The translations under genes and the position numbers were made by a program. Positions 1 to 11,833 of a DNA stretch of 64,000 bases are shown piece by piece (within the stretch, counting starts at the first letter, position 1; every line of letters starts with the position of its first letter). Below the pieces are notes generated by a model. The model saw only the letters and a program-made list of their open reading frames with translations. It was not told the DNA's origin and ran no database searches. The DNA comes from Omphalotus guepiniiformis (Eukaryota; Basidiomycota; Agaricomycetes; Agaricales; Omphalotaceae). The DNA lies in assembly GCA_028554645.1 (NCBI GenBank), contig JAQOOI010000009.1, positions 1-64,000 on the forward strand, read 5' to 3'.

Positions 1-373
1 ACCAAACAAGTTTGTATCCAGTACCCTTCTCTAAAGCTCTTGGCCTTTCCGTTGTTGAGCTTTCCCTTCTTCTCACTCCGATCGCGGCGAGCAGAATCGA
101 CTACGGCAAATACCTTTATGTCCAGCTTGCTACCAGACGAACTTCAAAATAGACTTTGGCCGACGTACGCGGAGAAATCTTTGAATAGGGACAGTGATGC
201 ATACAGAGTCACGAACGGCACTATTTATTGCATGATGCTATTACTACGTGCCAGTTGCACAATGCTGTGGAGGTATAGACTAATCGCTGGGATTACTCAA
301 CATCCTCCGTCTGCCTCTCGTGCTCAGTTGTCACCTTCCTCTTCGCTTGTCTCTCATCTTCTCCGAGTTTGCT

Positions 374-1704
374 ATGCTGCATCTACGATTCATCCTGCTT
401 GTTTGGTTTTTTCAGTTTCATTTCGCAGTTGGCACGCTCATTAACGTCACGATCGACGATACGAACCCGGGGGCAGGTGGTTCCACGATAACATATTTTC
501 CTGATGGTGCTTGGAATCTTGGAACGGATTGCAATGGATGTACTGCACACCCAGATGTCAGTCAGCTATTTGATGGTACTTGGCACGATGGAACGGTACG
601 CAATAATTTCCTTTCCCTGTCCTTCGCAATTCAAAGACTTAATTCGTTTTTTCAAAAGTTCAATCCTCTTCCTGGGAGTAACAATTTCCCCAATCAGACC
701 CTCACAGCAAGCGTAACCTTCAATGGTACGTTTTCTTCGCAATCATCTTTGAGACTTCTCGATGCTCAGTTGGATCAAAACTCTTCAGGTACTGCGGTTT
801 ATGTGTTTTGTGTCTTTGCACGAACTACCACCTCACCTGATGGGGATTCAGACATGACCTTCGTCATTGACGGGGAGACTGTCGGGACGTTCGTCAAAGC
901 AGCACCGGGTACAACTGGGTACGACTACAATGTCCCTGTCTTCTCGACGAGCACGCTACTACCGGGTAATCATACTCTGACAATACAAAATGGTCACGTC
1001 AACGGCAATAAATCATTGGTTATCCTCGACTCAATCGTCTACTCGTACGTATGCCCTATTGTTTCCGCACAAAGCTGTTTATGAGAATATTGATAGATTT
1101 GACGATGGTGTATCAGACTCTCCCTCATCTTCAAGCAAGACGAGCAGATCCGGTATCATAGCCGCTGCCGTGGTTGTCCCGGTAGTCGTTGTCGGTCTCG
1201 CTATCGCAGCAGCCATATTCTACTGTCGCCGTCGCCGGCATCAGCAAAGCATTCATGATGACCGCACCAATATCAATCCGTTCAACCCTCCTGTTGGAAC
1301 AGCTCGGTACGAACTTGTTAGCATCCTAGCGACCTCCGAGTCATAACTCACCCTATCTAAACACATCCAGCTTACCAGCAAGCGCTTCCAGTATAAGCCC
1401 AGCGGCACGTATTCATGCAAAGGCCATGAGTACAAACACGCCATCAACCTTCTCGCGTTTGACATCCAACAGCGGGAGCGGGAAGAGTACTCAAAGTCGA
1501 CCTGCTGATGGGGGGATCCATCGTGCACAACAGCCACTCGCAGTCAAGGGACTGGTACGACAAAACTTGAGCCCTGATGTATCAACTCCGGAGGTGGTGC
1601 ATTCTATGGCTACTTCTCCGTCCTCATCAGGACTCGTTGACGCGGGAGCAATTACTTTAGAGGACGATATGTACCCTGATGAGGATCCTCCTGCGTACGC
1701 ATAG
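374..1704 (+). CDS. Secreted-domain, single-pass membrane protein (basidiomycete family)
   Basis: A signal peptide (MLHLRFILLVWFFQF...) starts at 374. It is followed by a beta-rich extracellular domain that matches, from memory, a family common in Agaricomycetes, with the motif VTFNGTAVYVF. Next come a Ser-rich linker, one transmembrane helix (GIIAAAVVVPVVVVGLAIAA), a basic stop-transfer stretch (CRRRRHQQ) and a Ser/Pro-rich cytoplasmic tail ending in DPPAYA. The frame is restored by about four introns: near 596-707 or 596-697, 725-788, about 1046-1099 and about 1301-1374, all GT-AG. Removing the second joins VTFNG to TAVYVF exactly as the family expects. The function is unknown; by topology it would sit in the plasma membrane with the domain outside. 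The upstream ATG at 320 lies in the same frame, but the signal peptide fits 374 better. Nothing links it to the neighbouring gene. Confidence 0.75.
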
Positions 1705-2137
1705 ACCTGTGACTCGTTCTTCCCCCTAAAATCGCAGCCCTGGGATTTGATATGATCCTTTTCATCTTGATACTAGTTAGTGTTTTTAACCGAAATTACA
1801 AACCATGTAGTACCTTATACTTACTTAACTACTAATTCAATTAGCTTATGTTCTTTGTAAAGTCTTGTGTAAGTAGTACGTTTTCTAATGCATTGCAAAC
1901 CGCACCTCACTGAATTTTAAGGAGTCGTACGAAATGAGAGGCTTTATTCGTACCCTTGCACATACAATTCCGGGCTGTTGTCTTCTAATCTTGGTCATTT
2001 ATACGATGAAAAAAATGTTCTTCGCCAAATCTCGCTTTGACTCCTATTCTGCCTAATGAAATGCCGGCCGGCACTTCGAACTCACACGACTGTTTAGCGT
2101 GTTGCAGTGACGCGCTTCATCCATCCCCCCCATCAAC
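1705..2137. other. Intergenic, no gene seen
   Basis: This is the 3' region of the single-pass membrane protein gene and the upstream region of the next gene. It contains only short AT-rich stretches. I see no coding signal or repeat. Confidence 0.6.
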
Positions 2138-3647
2138 ATGAGCTCAGTGCAGCCTCAAAGCACTCTTCGTCGACGAATGCATATACTCGAACGAGCTCAT
2201 TCGCTTTCAGGTCACAACATCTCTTCTAATATCTCCAAAATTCCTAAACCACAGGACGGCGAGTTAGGAGGGAAGGAGGATTCACATGAGGAAGAAGCTG
2301 CGCAGTCCTTGACGGATTACGAAACTGGCTCGGAGTCTAGCAGGAGTGAAGTTGATGGATTAGCTCCAGAGAACGATGAGGAGCCATCAAAAGCAAAAAC
2401 CAACATCGCTGGTGAGGAAGAGCACCAGCGAGGACCAACTTTGCGGGAACATCATGTGTCTCACTCTTCAAGAAGCAAGTCGTGGTATGAGTTCGACCTT
2501 GCTGTTGTCGCTGCACTCGTATCACCTATTGGCAACTGGCTTACTGGTGGAGATCATATCAAGGATATAACACTCGTTATGCTGCTCATTTTCTATCTGC
2601 ATCAAGTCATCGAAGGTGAGTCTAATCAGGGACAACTAAGACACCACCCCTAATTGTCTCTTAACACAGTTCCTTGGTCTTTATATCACAGCGCGCGCCC
2701 TCGTCGAAATTCTCATGATCCTGTCATTCCTCACAATGTCCCCGAAGCTGAACGATTTCAGAAAGCTGCCATGTCGGAACTACGCCTGCTCGAGTTCTTC
2801 TTCCTTGCACTATCTATTGTCTCACCTCTTCTCGGTGCGATTTTGCTTCGCTACGTCACTTTTGCCGTCACGGGCGATGATATCCATGAGTCATGGTTCA
2901 GTACGGGCTTGTTCGTCCTAGCTACAGGCATTCGTCCGTGGAGTCACCTCGTGCGGCGTCTCACTCAACGAGTGAACAGATTTACACGATGTCGTGCATT
3001 ATCCTTCCGCCGAAAACCCTTATGTCGATGAATTCACTCGCCAGATGACGGAGATGCGAAAGCAAGCAGATTTATTGGAGGCTTCGCTCAACAAAGTACG
3101 CCAAAGAATGATGAAGGAAACAGAGGAAGTGTACGACTATGTGGACGGAGCTGTGGACTCGGTTGAGAAAATAATCAAGAAACACGAGCGGAAATGCGAA
3201 AAGCATGATGGCAAAATCAAAGATATGGAGATGGTGGTGAATGCGTTGAAGACGAGGAGGTTGAAGCTCACACCTGTGAAGCTCGATACTCCACCGCCGG
3301 TTTCAACTCGGTTTTTCCTCCCACATCGTGTATACTCAGCCCTGTTCCGCACACTCCCTTCCTGGCTGGCCCCTCCTCAGGAGTTCCTATACGAGCTAAG
3401 AAGCTCGCCGTCCTCAACCGTTACGAGGTATGCGGTGCCGTCACTTTCGTCTCCAGATGGTCTGGAGACAATCCCGGAGGAGGGTCTTTCTGGTGCTCGA
3501 CATAGTCCCGCCAGCGTTGAAAGCAAAGACTCGGAGGAGGCGCCGGTGCCTAGTCTTGGGTTTGGTGGAAGGCTGTTTCTTCGCTTTGCTTACCTGACTA
3601 CCTTTCCGATTCGATCTGTGTCGAGGATGATATTTGGGTATTCGTAG
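2138..3647 (+). CDS. Conserved fungal two-TM protein with coiled coil; apparent 1-nt frameshift
   Basis: The N-terminus is acidic and Ser/Glu-rich. It is followed by a hydrophobic segment (LAVVAALVSPIGNWLTGG), a second one (DITLVMLLIFYLHQVI), a third (LLEFFFLALSIVSPLLGAIL) and a fourth (STGLFVLATGIRPW). A long coiled coil then begins at about 3030 (FTRQMTEMRKQADLLEASL). Intron 1 is about 2613-2669 (GTGAGT...CACAG) and joins HQVIE to VPWSLYH. Around 2975-2981 the frame changes: one frame reads LVRRLTQRVN and the next reads DLHDVVHYPSAENPYVDEF, with one extra base between them and no plausible intron there. A GT-AG intron from 2902 to 2980 would also restore the frame, but it would delete the ATGIRPW segment. 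The family is a fungal membrane protein of unknown role. It is either a frameshifted allele or carries a sequence error. Confidence 0.65.
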
Positions 3648-4549
3648 AGACCCGGTGCCCCTCTCCCCCTCTGCCCCTCTGCCCCTCTCGCCCCCAAACC
3701 CCTCTTCCTTCCCTATCGTTGCATATCATTCCTTCGTCTCTTTTCTGTATTGCCACCCCACCACACTGGGATATCACTCCTTATTTATCTTTTCCACTCA
3801 GTCTGAAACCCACATATCATCATCATTACCGAACCCAAAATTCGTTCGCTGGCTGTCTTTTTTTGCTCGCATTCATATCGTAACTCTCTTTGTACGGACG
3901 GTTCTTTATACCGAAACGTACATAAAACGCATATAGTAGTATTACTCCCTCACTGTGTATTCATTCACGTGTAACCAGATGTGGTATAAGTTGTTGCAGT
4001 TGCCTATGTATTGTAGTGTAGATCAATCTAAATAAATATCGAGGGGTTGCCCGCCGTAGTCTCGCGTGTTGGAGCAGTGTTCGATGATTGTGAGGAACAG
4101 GGGGAACCGGTGGTCACGCATTATCTTGGATCTCTTTTCGAGTCTCAAGCTGAATAGTGACTCGAGAAAGTCTGGAACATGAAATAAAGAACGTGAACTA
4201 TACATCATACTGTAGAAAGTGTACAGCAGTAAAAGGAAAAGAATCCGAAACATGCAAATGAGGTGAGGGGAATATGTGCAGAGAGAGAGCGAGAGTGGAG
4301 AAAAACGAAAAACCGGTACGTATGTCCTGAACTGTACTGTAAATCCTGATCCACAAGTAGTAACAGAGTCGAGAGAGGAAGAAAATAAAACCTGATAATG
4401 AGCTCCAATTGACCCGACAGTAGGTGAATGGTGTGGTATGGGGTAGTATGGGGTAGTAGTGGTGGCAAGTCGACACGAAAGCAAACCAATGGAATATTGA
4501 GGGAAAAACCAAGTGAAGCGGGGGGGGGAATCCACCTCGAGGAATCAAA
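3648..4549. other. Convergent 3' regions, C-rich tract
   Basis: This lies between two convergent genes. A pyrimidine tract rich in CCCCTCT units lies at about 3656-3710, just after the stop codon of the upstream gene. The rest is probable 3' UTR of both genes. I see no gene. Confidence 0.5.
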
Positions 4550-7500
4550 TCACGTATGAGCACCATCCCAACTAGCTCTCTTCCTCTTATTATCACCCCT
4601 CAACATTAAATCCTGCGGACAAACCGCACTCTGTCCTCTCTGATGACTAGGATGAGACGGCGGTCGGGTACTACTCGTAGACCCCAAAGGAGGCGAAAGA
4701 GGTGGGATTGAAATACCGACACTTTTGTTATTCGAAAGTGCGTTTCCGGTTCCGGTGCCATTGCCAACGTGTTCTGTATCACCGCCGCCGCCGCCACCAC
4801 CAAGTCCTCTCCTCCCAAACGAAGAAGAACTGCCTAGCCCAAACGCATGCGTATGCCCTAACGACAACGACACATCTTGCATCGGTTTCCCAACCGAAGC
4901 AACAGACTGCGCAAGATCCAACGCTTGTCTCGAATTCTGCGCTTCGTCAAACGGCGTAGGAAGGATCCCCATTCCACCATGTGAACTCGAACCACCGTAG
5001 TAATGTAGGTCCAAGAACGGGAGATCGTACATGTCACCTCCGAGAACCGAGTTGGAATTGGAATTGGAATTGGAATTGAGGTGGTTCGGCGTGCTGTGGC
5101 TGCTGTTCTGGTTCTGGTTCTGTGAAGCGAGGAAAAGGGATGAGAATGTTGGTGGGTTTGGTAAAGATGGCGGATGTGGGAGTGGTGGTAAACGTGACGG
5201 GACACCAGCTGCGAGCTGCTGTTGCTGCTGCTGAACTTGCTGCTGCTGCTGTGCCGGCGGCGGTGGCGTAGACCCCAACGAATCCAACGACTGAGCGTCA
5301 GACCCAAACAACTCCATCGTCATGATCTCAGGCTGCGAATTCGCATGTACCTGCGTCGGTCTAGACAAATGACCACCACCACCACCTCCTCCTCCTCCTC
5401 CTCCCATACCCGTACGATCAACAGGAGGAACCGAAATCGATCTTCCGTGTGCCGAACTAGAACTATAATGATTATTAAGATGATTCACCGACCTCGTCCT
5501 CATTTGACGTGGTTGTGTAAGAGGCGTAGCAGGTGGTGTAGAGTGTAACTCTTGTGATAAATCAACGAGATCATCGATATCAAGTCGAGTGTCAGACATC
5601 ACTGATTGTGACCTCTGATGAGGATGATGTTGTTGTTGGTGATGTTGGTGAGGATGATGATGATGTCTATCTTCTTTTTGAGGCGAAAGCATATCCATGA
5701 TCCCTATATCGACAGACGAAGAATCATCCATAGAATCAGGATGTCCATCATCAAGCGTAATCCCCGTCAACTCAATCTCGTCAATCCCAGGTAACGCAGG
5801 CGTATGAAGCTGTAACGGATGTATACCCGCCGCTTGTTGTGACTGTGAACCTCCCGAAAGTCCAAGTCCGAGTCCCTGCTCAGACCCATCAAAACCCCCA
5901 TAGTAACTCGTCTGCTGAGGTTGATGAGTCCTCGCACCGAATATCAGATCACCAGCATAATTCGAATGATGCGTAAACCCTCGGAAACAACTACTAGATC
6001 CAAACATCTCATCCGACAGCGTAGACCTCGAGTCACCCACACCAATTTCAGAAGAAAAGTCGTGCGGGTTTGACGTCGGCACGAGGTCATATCGATCGAA
6101 AACGCCGTGATTGAGGTTATGGAAAGAGAAAGGTGAAGAAGGCGATAACCCTCCTTCGAAATACGCAGAAGAACCGCTGCTACTGTCTAACCTCGGATTC
6201 GCAGAGAACCAATCCTGTGTTCCCCAAGCTGATTTGCCTATCATACCCATTCCACCGACTATACTCTCGTTACGTCGCTGGAATGGGGAAGACTGAGATG
6301 ACATGAGATAGTCTGCTGATAGGTGTGAAGAAGTCGGTGATCCAGTCCAGGTGTGATGAGAATGTACAGGCGTGTCCAATCCCGAGGACCAAGTCTGTGA
6401 CTGCGCGTCAAACTCGGATTGGGAAGTCCCAGCCATAAAATCTCCTAGACTAAGCGAATCCGCTAACGTCGTATCCATCAAGTCCATATCCCCATCGTCA
6501 TCCGTCAGAGCTTTCACAGGCGAAGACGAAGACGATGTAGGTGGTTTACCCCAGAAGGAATATAATGGGTTGCTTATCGACCGTGTCGTCCTAGACGGTT
6601 TAACGACACCATCATCCTCATCATCTTCTCCACATGAACTGTCTTCATCTTCAGACGGAGCAGTACTCTGCGGCACACTCTTCGTACCACCCCTCAAAAG
6701 ACCCGAGCTAGTATTCCTCCGCTTCCTTCTCACCGGCCCAGTCGTAGACATTGACAGCTGATCATCCGTCGCAGCACGCATAGGCATCCTAGAAATCGCA
6801 GTCGCAGGCGTGCCCGACCCTGAAGCCAAACCCAAAGCCGAAGCCGAAGCCGAAGCCGACGAAGCCTCACCCCCACCAGCCCCAACCAACTTTTTCTTCA
6901 CAGCATTCCTCGGTTTATACCCCGCAGCTTGATAAAGTTCCGGAAACGCATTCCTAAACCTATCCCTCAAATCCGTAGATCTCCGATTTTGCTCCTGAAA
7001 CACTGGGTCTTTAACGATCGTAGCCCATACCGTGCCGTGTTTCTCGTAACCTGCTTTTAGAGCGCGGTCTTCTTCTTCAGTGAATGGACGACGTTTTTTG
7101 CTTCGGGTTTTTTCGAATAGGGATGTACCGTCGGGTTGAGTTGCACGGACTTTACTGGAGAGATGGGTACGGGCGTTGGGGTAGTGTTGCTTGTATGCGT
7201 CGGGAAAGTAGGTTCGGAAGCTGTAGATTTGAATACGCCCGTTGTTAGGTGATGTTTTGTTTTTGTGAGGAATGTATGAACGTACCGGTCTTTGAGGTCT
7301 ACAGGAGACCTACTGTCAAATTTGAGATCTGGGTCACTTAGAATGACCTTCCAATTCCCAACGCCGTGCTAAACGAACGAACAACCCAACCAACGAACTC
7401 TCAGTACGAAGTAAAATAACCAGCAAAGCAATAGACATACCCGATTACATCCATCAACTAACATCTGAGTTTCCTCCTTCGACCACTTCTTCCTCTGTTT

Positions 7501-8001
7501 CTTCTCTTGAATCTGTACACCATCCTCATCATCCACATCCGCAGCAATCCTACGCATCTTCCCCCGCTTCTCGGGCATCAAACACGACGTCGTAGCGTTG
7601 TTCACGTTGTAGTTGTTGAACCCGTCACCGTTGTCACCGTCACCCACTGCACTGCGGTGAGGCTGTAACGTAGTATCGTCACGAAATGACCACGCGCTAG
7701 TAGGCACTACCCTCGGTGACGAAGCTAGCGCTAATGATACCCTTCTCTGTTTCAAAGGTGCCGAATCTGAACTCGAAGAAGACTGATTCGGATTCTGGGG
7801 CTGGGGGAAAGGAGCTTTGAAAGAGAACGTCGAAGATGACGGAAGTTGTAGTTTCAAGTTATTTGATGTTGTCGTTGTCCCGGATGCTGTTGAACTTGAT
7901 ACCGTAGCAAGTTCGACATTGACACCGTTACTAGCTATAGAATCCTGAGATAATGCCGTCGTTGTCGCCGTCGCCGAGGTCGCCGCTGTCGTTGTGGACA
8001 T
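4550..8001 (-). CDS. tay1: Double-Myb telobox telomere-binding protein (Tay1/Teb1-like)
   Basis: Predicted 1104 aa in three exons (8001-7441, 7368-7286, 7220-4550). The two introns are clean GT-AG, 72 and 65 nt, and the exon sum is divisible by three. Two adjacent Myb/SANT repeats are visible. Repeat 1 is at about residues 171-220 (KKWSKEETQMLVDGCNRHG, then GNWKVILSD), with telobox VDLKDRFR. Repeat 2 is at about 260-308 (RPFTEEEDRALKAGYEKHG), with telobox TDLRDRFR. Known relatives are the fungal double-Myb proteins Tay1 (Yarrowia, Ustilago) and Teb1 (fission yeast), which bind TTAGGG-like duplex repeats and some promoters. The roughly 800-residue C-terminal tail is low complexity: Q runs, a Gly run, His-rich and NSNSNS tracts. 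It probably acts in the nucleus at telomeres; a transcription-factor role is also possible. The gene symbol is by homology only. Confidence 0.85.
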
Positions 8002-8580
8002 GAAATGAGAAATGAGAAGTGGGGTGTTTTGTAAGAATTAATGAAATGGGCGGGGCCTTGGGCCTTCTCCTTTATGAGGAGACGAGAGTTTGGTTTAATC
8101 CTTTCTCCACGAATAGCTATAGGCTTACTACCTGCAGCGTGACGTAGAGGCTAGAGCCTATTGTAGGTTAGTTATTTTAGTGACTCTTTCCACGCAAGAA
8201 GGGGTGAAACAAACTTGATAATCACTAAGTCCCCTGCTCGGCGCTTTGGGCGTTCTGTCACTCAGTGAAAGACCGTCACCTGTGCAGCGTGCAGCGTGCT
8301 GTTGTCCAAGTTGAAGAAGAAGAAGAAAAGGACGAAATGAAGGGAAGGGTTGACGGTGGTTGGGCAAGGGGCACGTTGCTGTCTGTCTGAATTGTTGGGT
8401 TTGAATTGTCTGCGTCCTTTCCTCCTTCCAGCAATTCACGGCTATCAGCAGAACTTCTCACACAGCTTTGATGTGATTCACAGAACGGAAATCTTAAAAG
8501 TGAAATGTGTGTATGTAGGCGCATATATGCGTATTAACGAAATATACTACAAGCACGCTAGCGGCTACAATGGAGAGGTT
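8002..8580. other. Intergenic between tay1-like 5' end and rpn9 3' end
   Basis: This holds the promoter region of the minus-strand telobox gene and the 3' region of the next minus-strand gene. A short inverted repeat (CTCCT...AGGAG) is present near 8068-8085. I see no gene. Confidence 0.5.
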
Positions 8581-10261
8581 TTATGAAGAAACAAGAACCT
8601 CCGGCGCAATCCGTTGTTCAACGACATTAAGTTTCCCAACCCACTCTTCCAACCTCTTCGCAAGTCCACCAACTTGTTGCCTCGACAACACACGAGGTTG
8701 TACCCAAGTAATCTGTGCTTTTTGCTCGACTTGGTCCATTGAACCTCGTATAAGTTTAAGACTAGAAAAGGCGAGGGAAAAAGACGATAAGCGTCCATCC
8801 GTCCGTGCACCGGGGGGTGTTAGGGAGGAACACGAGAAAACCACCAGGTTACTCACCTCAAGGCTTTCATAACCAAATGCTCAACTTCATCAACAGGCAA
8901 CCTCGTCTCCTCCGCAATCGTATTAAAACTCATATTCCTATTCTCCGCATTACGCTTAAAAACCGACTCAATAAGAGCCATGAGACAAATTTTCTGTCTC
9001 AAAAACGCATAGTTTTCTTGCAGAATAGGCTATTTTCGAATTCCAAATCTCAGTTCAAGACGCCAAAACACAGAAGGAAACGAACTAACCTCTTGAGGGA
9101 ACAACGGTGCAAGAGCTTCGAATTTCCCAATACTTCCCTCATTGAAAGTGAACAGCAACTTTTTGATCCACTCGAACGGCGTACCATCCAATGCATCCAA
9201 GATAGGGTGCATGAGCTATAGTAGGAGGACCACGCAAAGCGGAGCAAAGTAGGCAAAAGCGGGCAAAGCAAGCGGAGCACGAAACAAAAGCAAACCAAAG
9301 CAAGTCAGTTCTAGCTCACATCACGCTCGTCGCGAAAAAGAAAAACAACTTCACCAATTCACCAAAGTTATAGATCGTATCTCCAAGGAAAGCCGAGATC
9401 CCAAGATCATGAGCTCGGCCTAGACGTTCTTCTGGTGTCATATCCGTTGAGGGATCGACACAGGCTAGGTAGAGGAGGGAGTTTCGGTAGTATGGTGCGT
9501 ATTCTGCTTTTGCCTGTGCCCGTGCCAGCAGCGTCAGTTGAACGCCGCATAACAAAGGAGTACCACGACGCAAACGCAGAACGCACCTTGTAGTAATCAG
9601 CAGCAACACCATAGTAAGCCGCATTAACACCATTATCTACACCTTCGAGTGTATCAAGGATCTTCCAAGCTGAATCCATATCCGTCTTTGTCCCATCAAG
9701 ATCACCATATAGTAATTTGGCATGAGCGATTGTAGCGAGTAATAAAACATATGCTTCTTCGGATTTTTCTTTGTCGATTCTTGAGAGTAGGGATGTTAGG
9801 AACGTGAGATGTGTTTGAGGGTCTGGATGTATGGATGATGATTTAGTATTCGTGTTTCATGATGAGGTTGAGGTAGGAGGGTAGTAGGAACAAACTCACT
9901 ATCGATCTCTTTCGAAACTTTAACCCCCATCTCAACAAGCCTAAGCTGATTCAACTTGACCTCAAAATCACTAACAAACCGCTCGAATACATCAACCCTA
10001 AAAGGCCTCGAAAGTGGATGATCGAAGAATTCGAATAGCTTTAGCGTTAACTGATGCCATAACCTAACGAATCAGCAAATCAGTCACTGGTTGGTTAGCA
10101 CCACAACAACGAATAACTTACTTCTTCGTATGTAAATTCCCAAACGACTCAAAAAACGGATGAAGCTCAGAAGGCGTAGATGAGAGCGCTGTTGCGACGA
10201 ATTCATCTAGGACGAGCTTTTGTGGGGCTTTGGGTGGGTCTATTGCCATTGATGAGGACAT
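8581..10261 (-). CDS. rpn9: 26S proteasome regulatory subunit Rpn9 (PSMD13)
   Basis: A seven-exon gene starting at 10261 (MSSSMAIDPP) and ending at 8581. Exons join in frame through six GT-AG introns. Examples are the junctions HTKK/LWHQLTLK, AADYYK/AKAEYAPYYRN, NFGEL/LMHPILDAL and PQE/PILQENYAFLR. The helical-repeat N-terminal half contains DPQTHLTFLTSL and AWKILDTLEGVDNGVNAAYY. The C-terminal PCI/winged-helix region contains ENYAFLRQKICLMALIES, then FNTIAEETRLPVDEVEHLVMKAL, ending IRGSMDQVEQKAQITWVQPR. These are hallmarks of Rpn9/PSMD13, a lid subunit of the 19S regulatory particle that supports lid assembly and ubiquitin-conjugate degradation. Length (about 390 aa) is normal. It appears intact. 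Confidence 0.93.
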
Positions 10262-11833
10262 TTTTGAATTTAGGTTCGATTGAGAGGTCGGATGGGAGCG
10301 TGAGGATGGATAGGAAATGAGGAGGATTCGAAGGCGTACAGTAGATAGCCTAAGGCTATAGGACGGGACGCGTCGCCCAAAAGATGGTTGTATTTGGTTT
10401 TGACGTGTATATCAAGCAGGGACAAAGATAGAGTGCCTGCCGTGTCCATCCCCTCCAGCGCTCCAGCTTCAGTGCCGTTCATGCAGAGCTCCAATTCACT
10501 GGCAAACTTTGACTTCTCTCGAGCTTCAACTATAAATCTCTCGACTCTTACTCTCAAATGATAGTCTACCTCAAACCCAATGATCCTCGTTAAGCTCAAA
10601 CGCATACAACCGTGTGGGCAACTTTCTGGGAATCCATCCTTGTTCTCCAATACGTTGGGATCCACGACTTTGACTCAGCAGCAGGGAGACACTAGCTCAT
10701 GGGGAATACACAGCTAGGATAACAAATACAACCGTGGACAACACTCTGAGAATCCTTATTCGAAAAACCATGTCGGGATCCGCCAGTTTGACTCAACAGT
10801 GTGAACAGAGAAGAGACGTTGGCCCATGAAGAATACAAAGCTAGGGTGCATAGCCTGCTTGTTCCCACTCGGAGGGAGGATTCCTGAAGATAGCCAAAGG
10901 AATCAGGATGCAGTCCTCAACTGGAAGGCCATGAAATTGCAAACCGTGACACAGAGGTGCGTGCTGCTACATTACATATATCAGTCTTTTATTAATATCA
11001 ACAACCACGAAGCTTTTCTCTTCTCTTTGGAACTCACAGTATTCGTATCCGCGGAGCGAAGATTTCAGCTACGAAAGGATGGATGTTTCTCAAATATCGA
11101 AGGTCGTTTTACGGAGATTTGTAGACCCTCGCGAAGTCGCAAAGGGCTCATGATACACCCATCCATTCTCGGTCCCCAGTCTTGTAAGTCTGAAAAAACG
11201 AGACTCACATTCTCCCTAGGCGGGGTTCTGACAATCGATTCCACTTTGCCTATTCTCTTCGTTCGTATGATCCAAACTAATTTCGTCCATGCTTCCAGAC
11301 CATATCTCGCTTATCCTACAAATTCGGAGCTTGATAAACCGAATCGACGCTTCCCGCAACACTCCCTCCACTGGAGCAAGGAGTTGCACAGCCACACCAA
11401 GGTCCCGAAAGGAGAACTGTGCTTCAACTTCCCATTCCGGGACATACACGCCCACTAATCTCTCAACCGGTAGAAATCTCGAAGTCTTTCCCAAATATGT
11501 CCGCTAGCTTGTATAAGTCTAAAGACGACGCCTAAACTATTGATTGCTCTAGAGCACAAGGGGAAAGGTCCGAGCGTCCCGAGTTACAGTTTACACGATA
11601 CAACCTGACCTTGTTTTTAAATATAGTCGTACACTTATTGCGCAACGGATTTCGCGGCCATGCTGTGACATATGCTCTAGGAAGTTAGTGGCAGGAATGA
11701 ATGTCCTTGTTCTTCTTCACTCTAATAATCTAATGATATTTTGAAGTCGGGGTTATTTCGTTTCCTCATATCCTAGCGCACCTTTCGCATCGTTGAATGA
11801 ATAAACGAAGCGTTGTACGCTAGTCTCAGTGCC
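10262..11833. other. Long intergenic stretch without a recognisable gene
   Basis: The open frames here (for example plus 10826-11458 and minus 11216-11494) lack recognisable domains, codon-like composition or intron signals. I treat them as chance. The stretch holds a diverged tandem duplication at 10606-10850 (listed separately) and the upstream region of the first receptor. Confidence 0.5.
10606..10850. repeat. Diverged tandem duplication, period about 122 bp
   Basis: Two successive units share ACAACCGTG, CTGRGAATCC, GGGATCC, GACTCARCAG, CATGRRGAATACA and AGCTAGGRT in the same order. They start near 10606 and 10728. The repeats are imperfect and non-coding. Confidence 0.6.

Noticed and set aside
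10826..11458. 210-residue open frame on plus strand
   Set aside because: No recognisable domain, codon-like bias or intron context; overlaps other frames; looks like chance.
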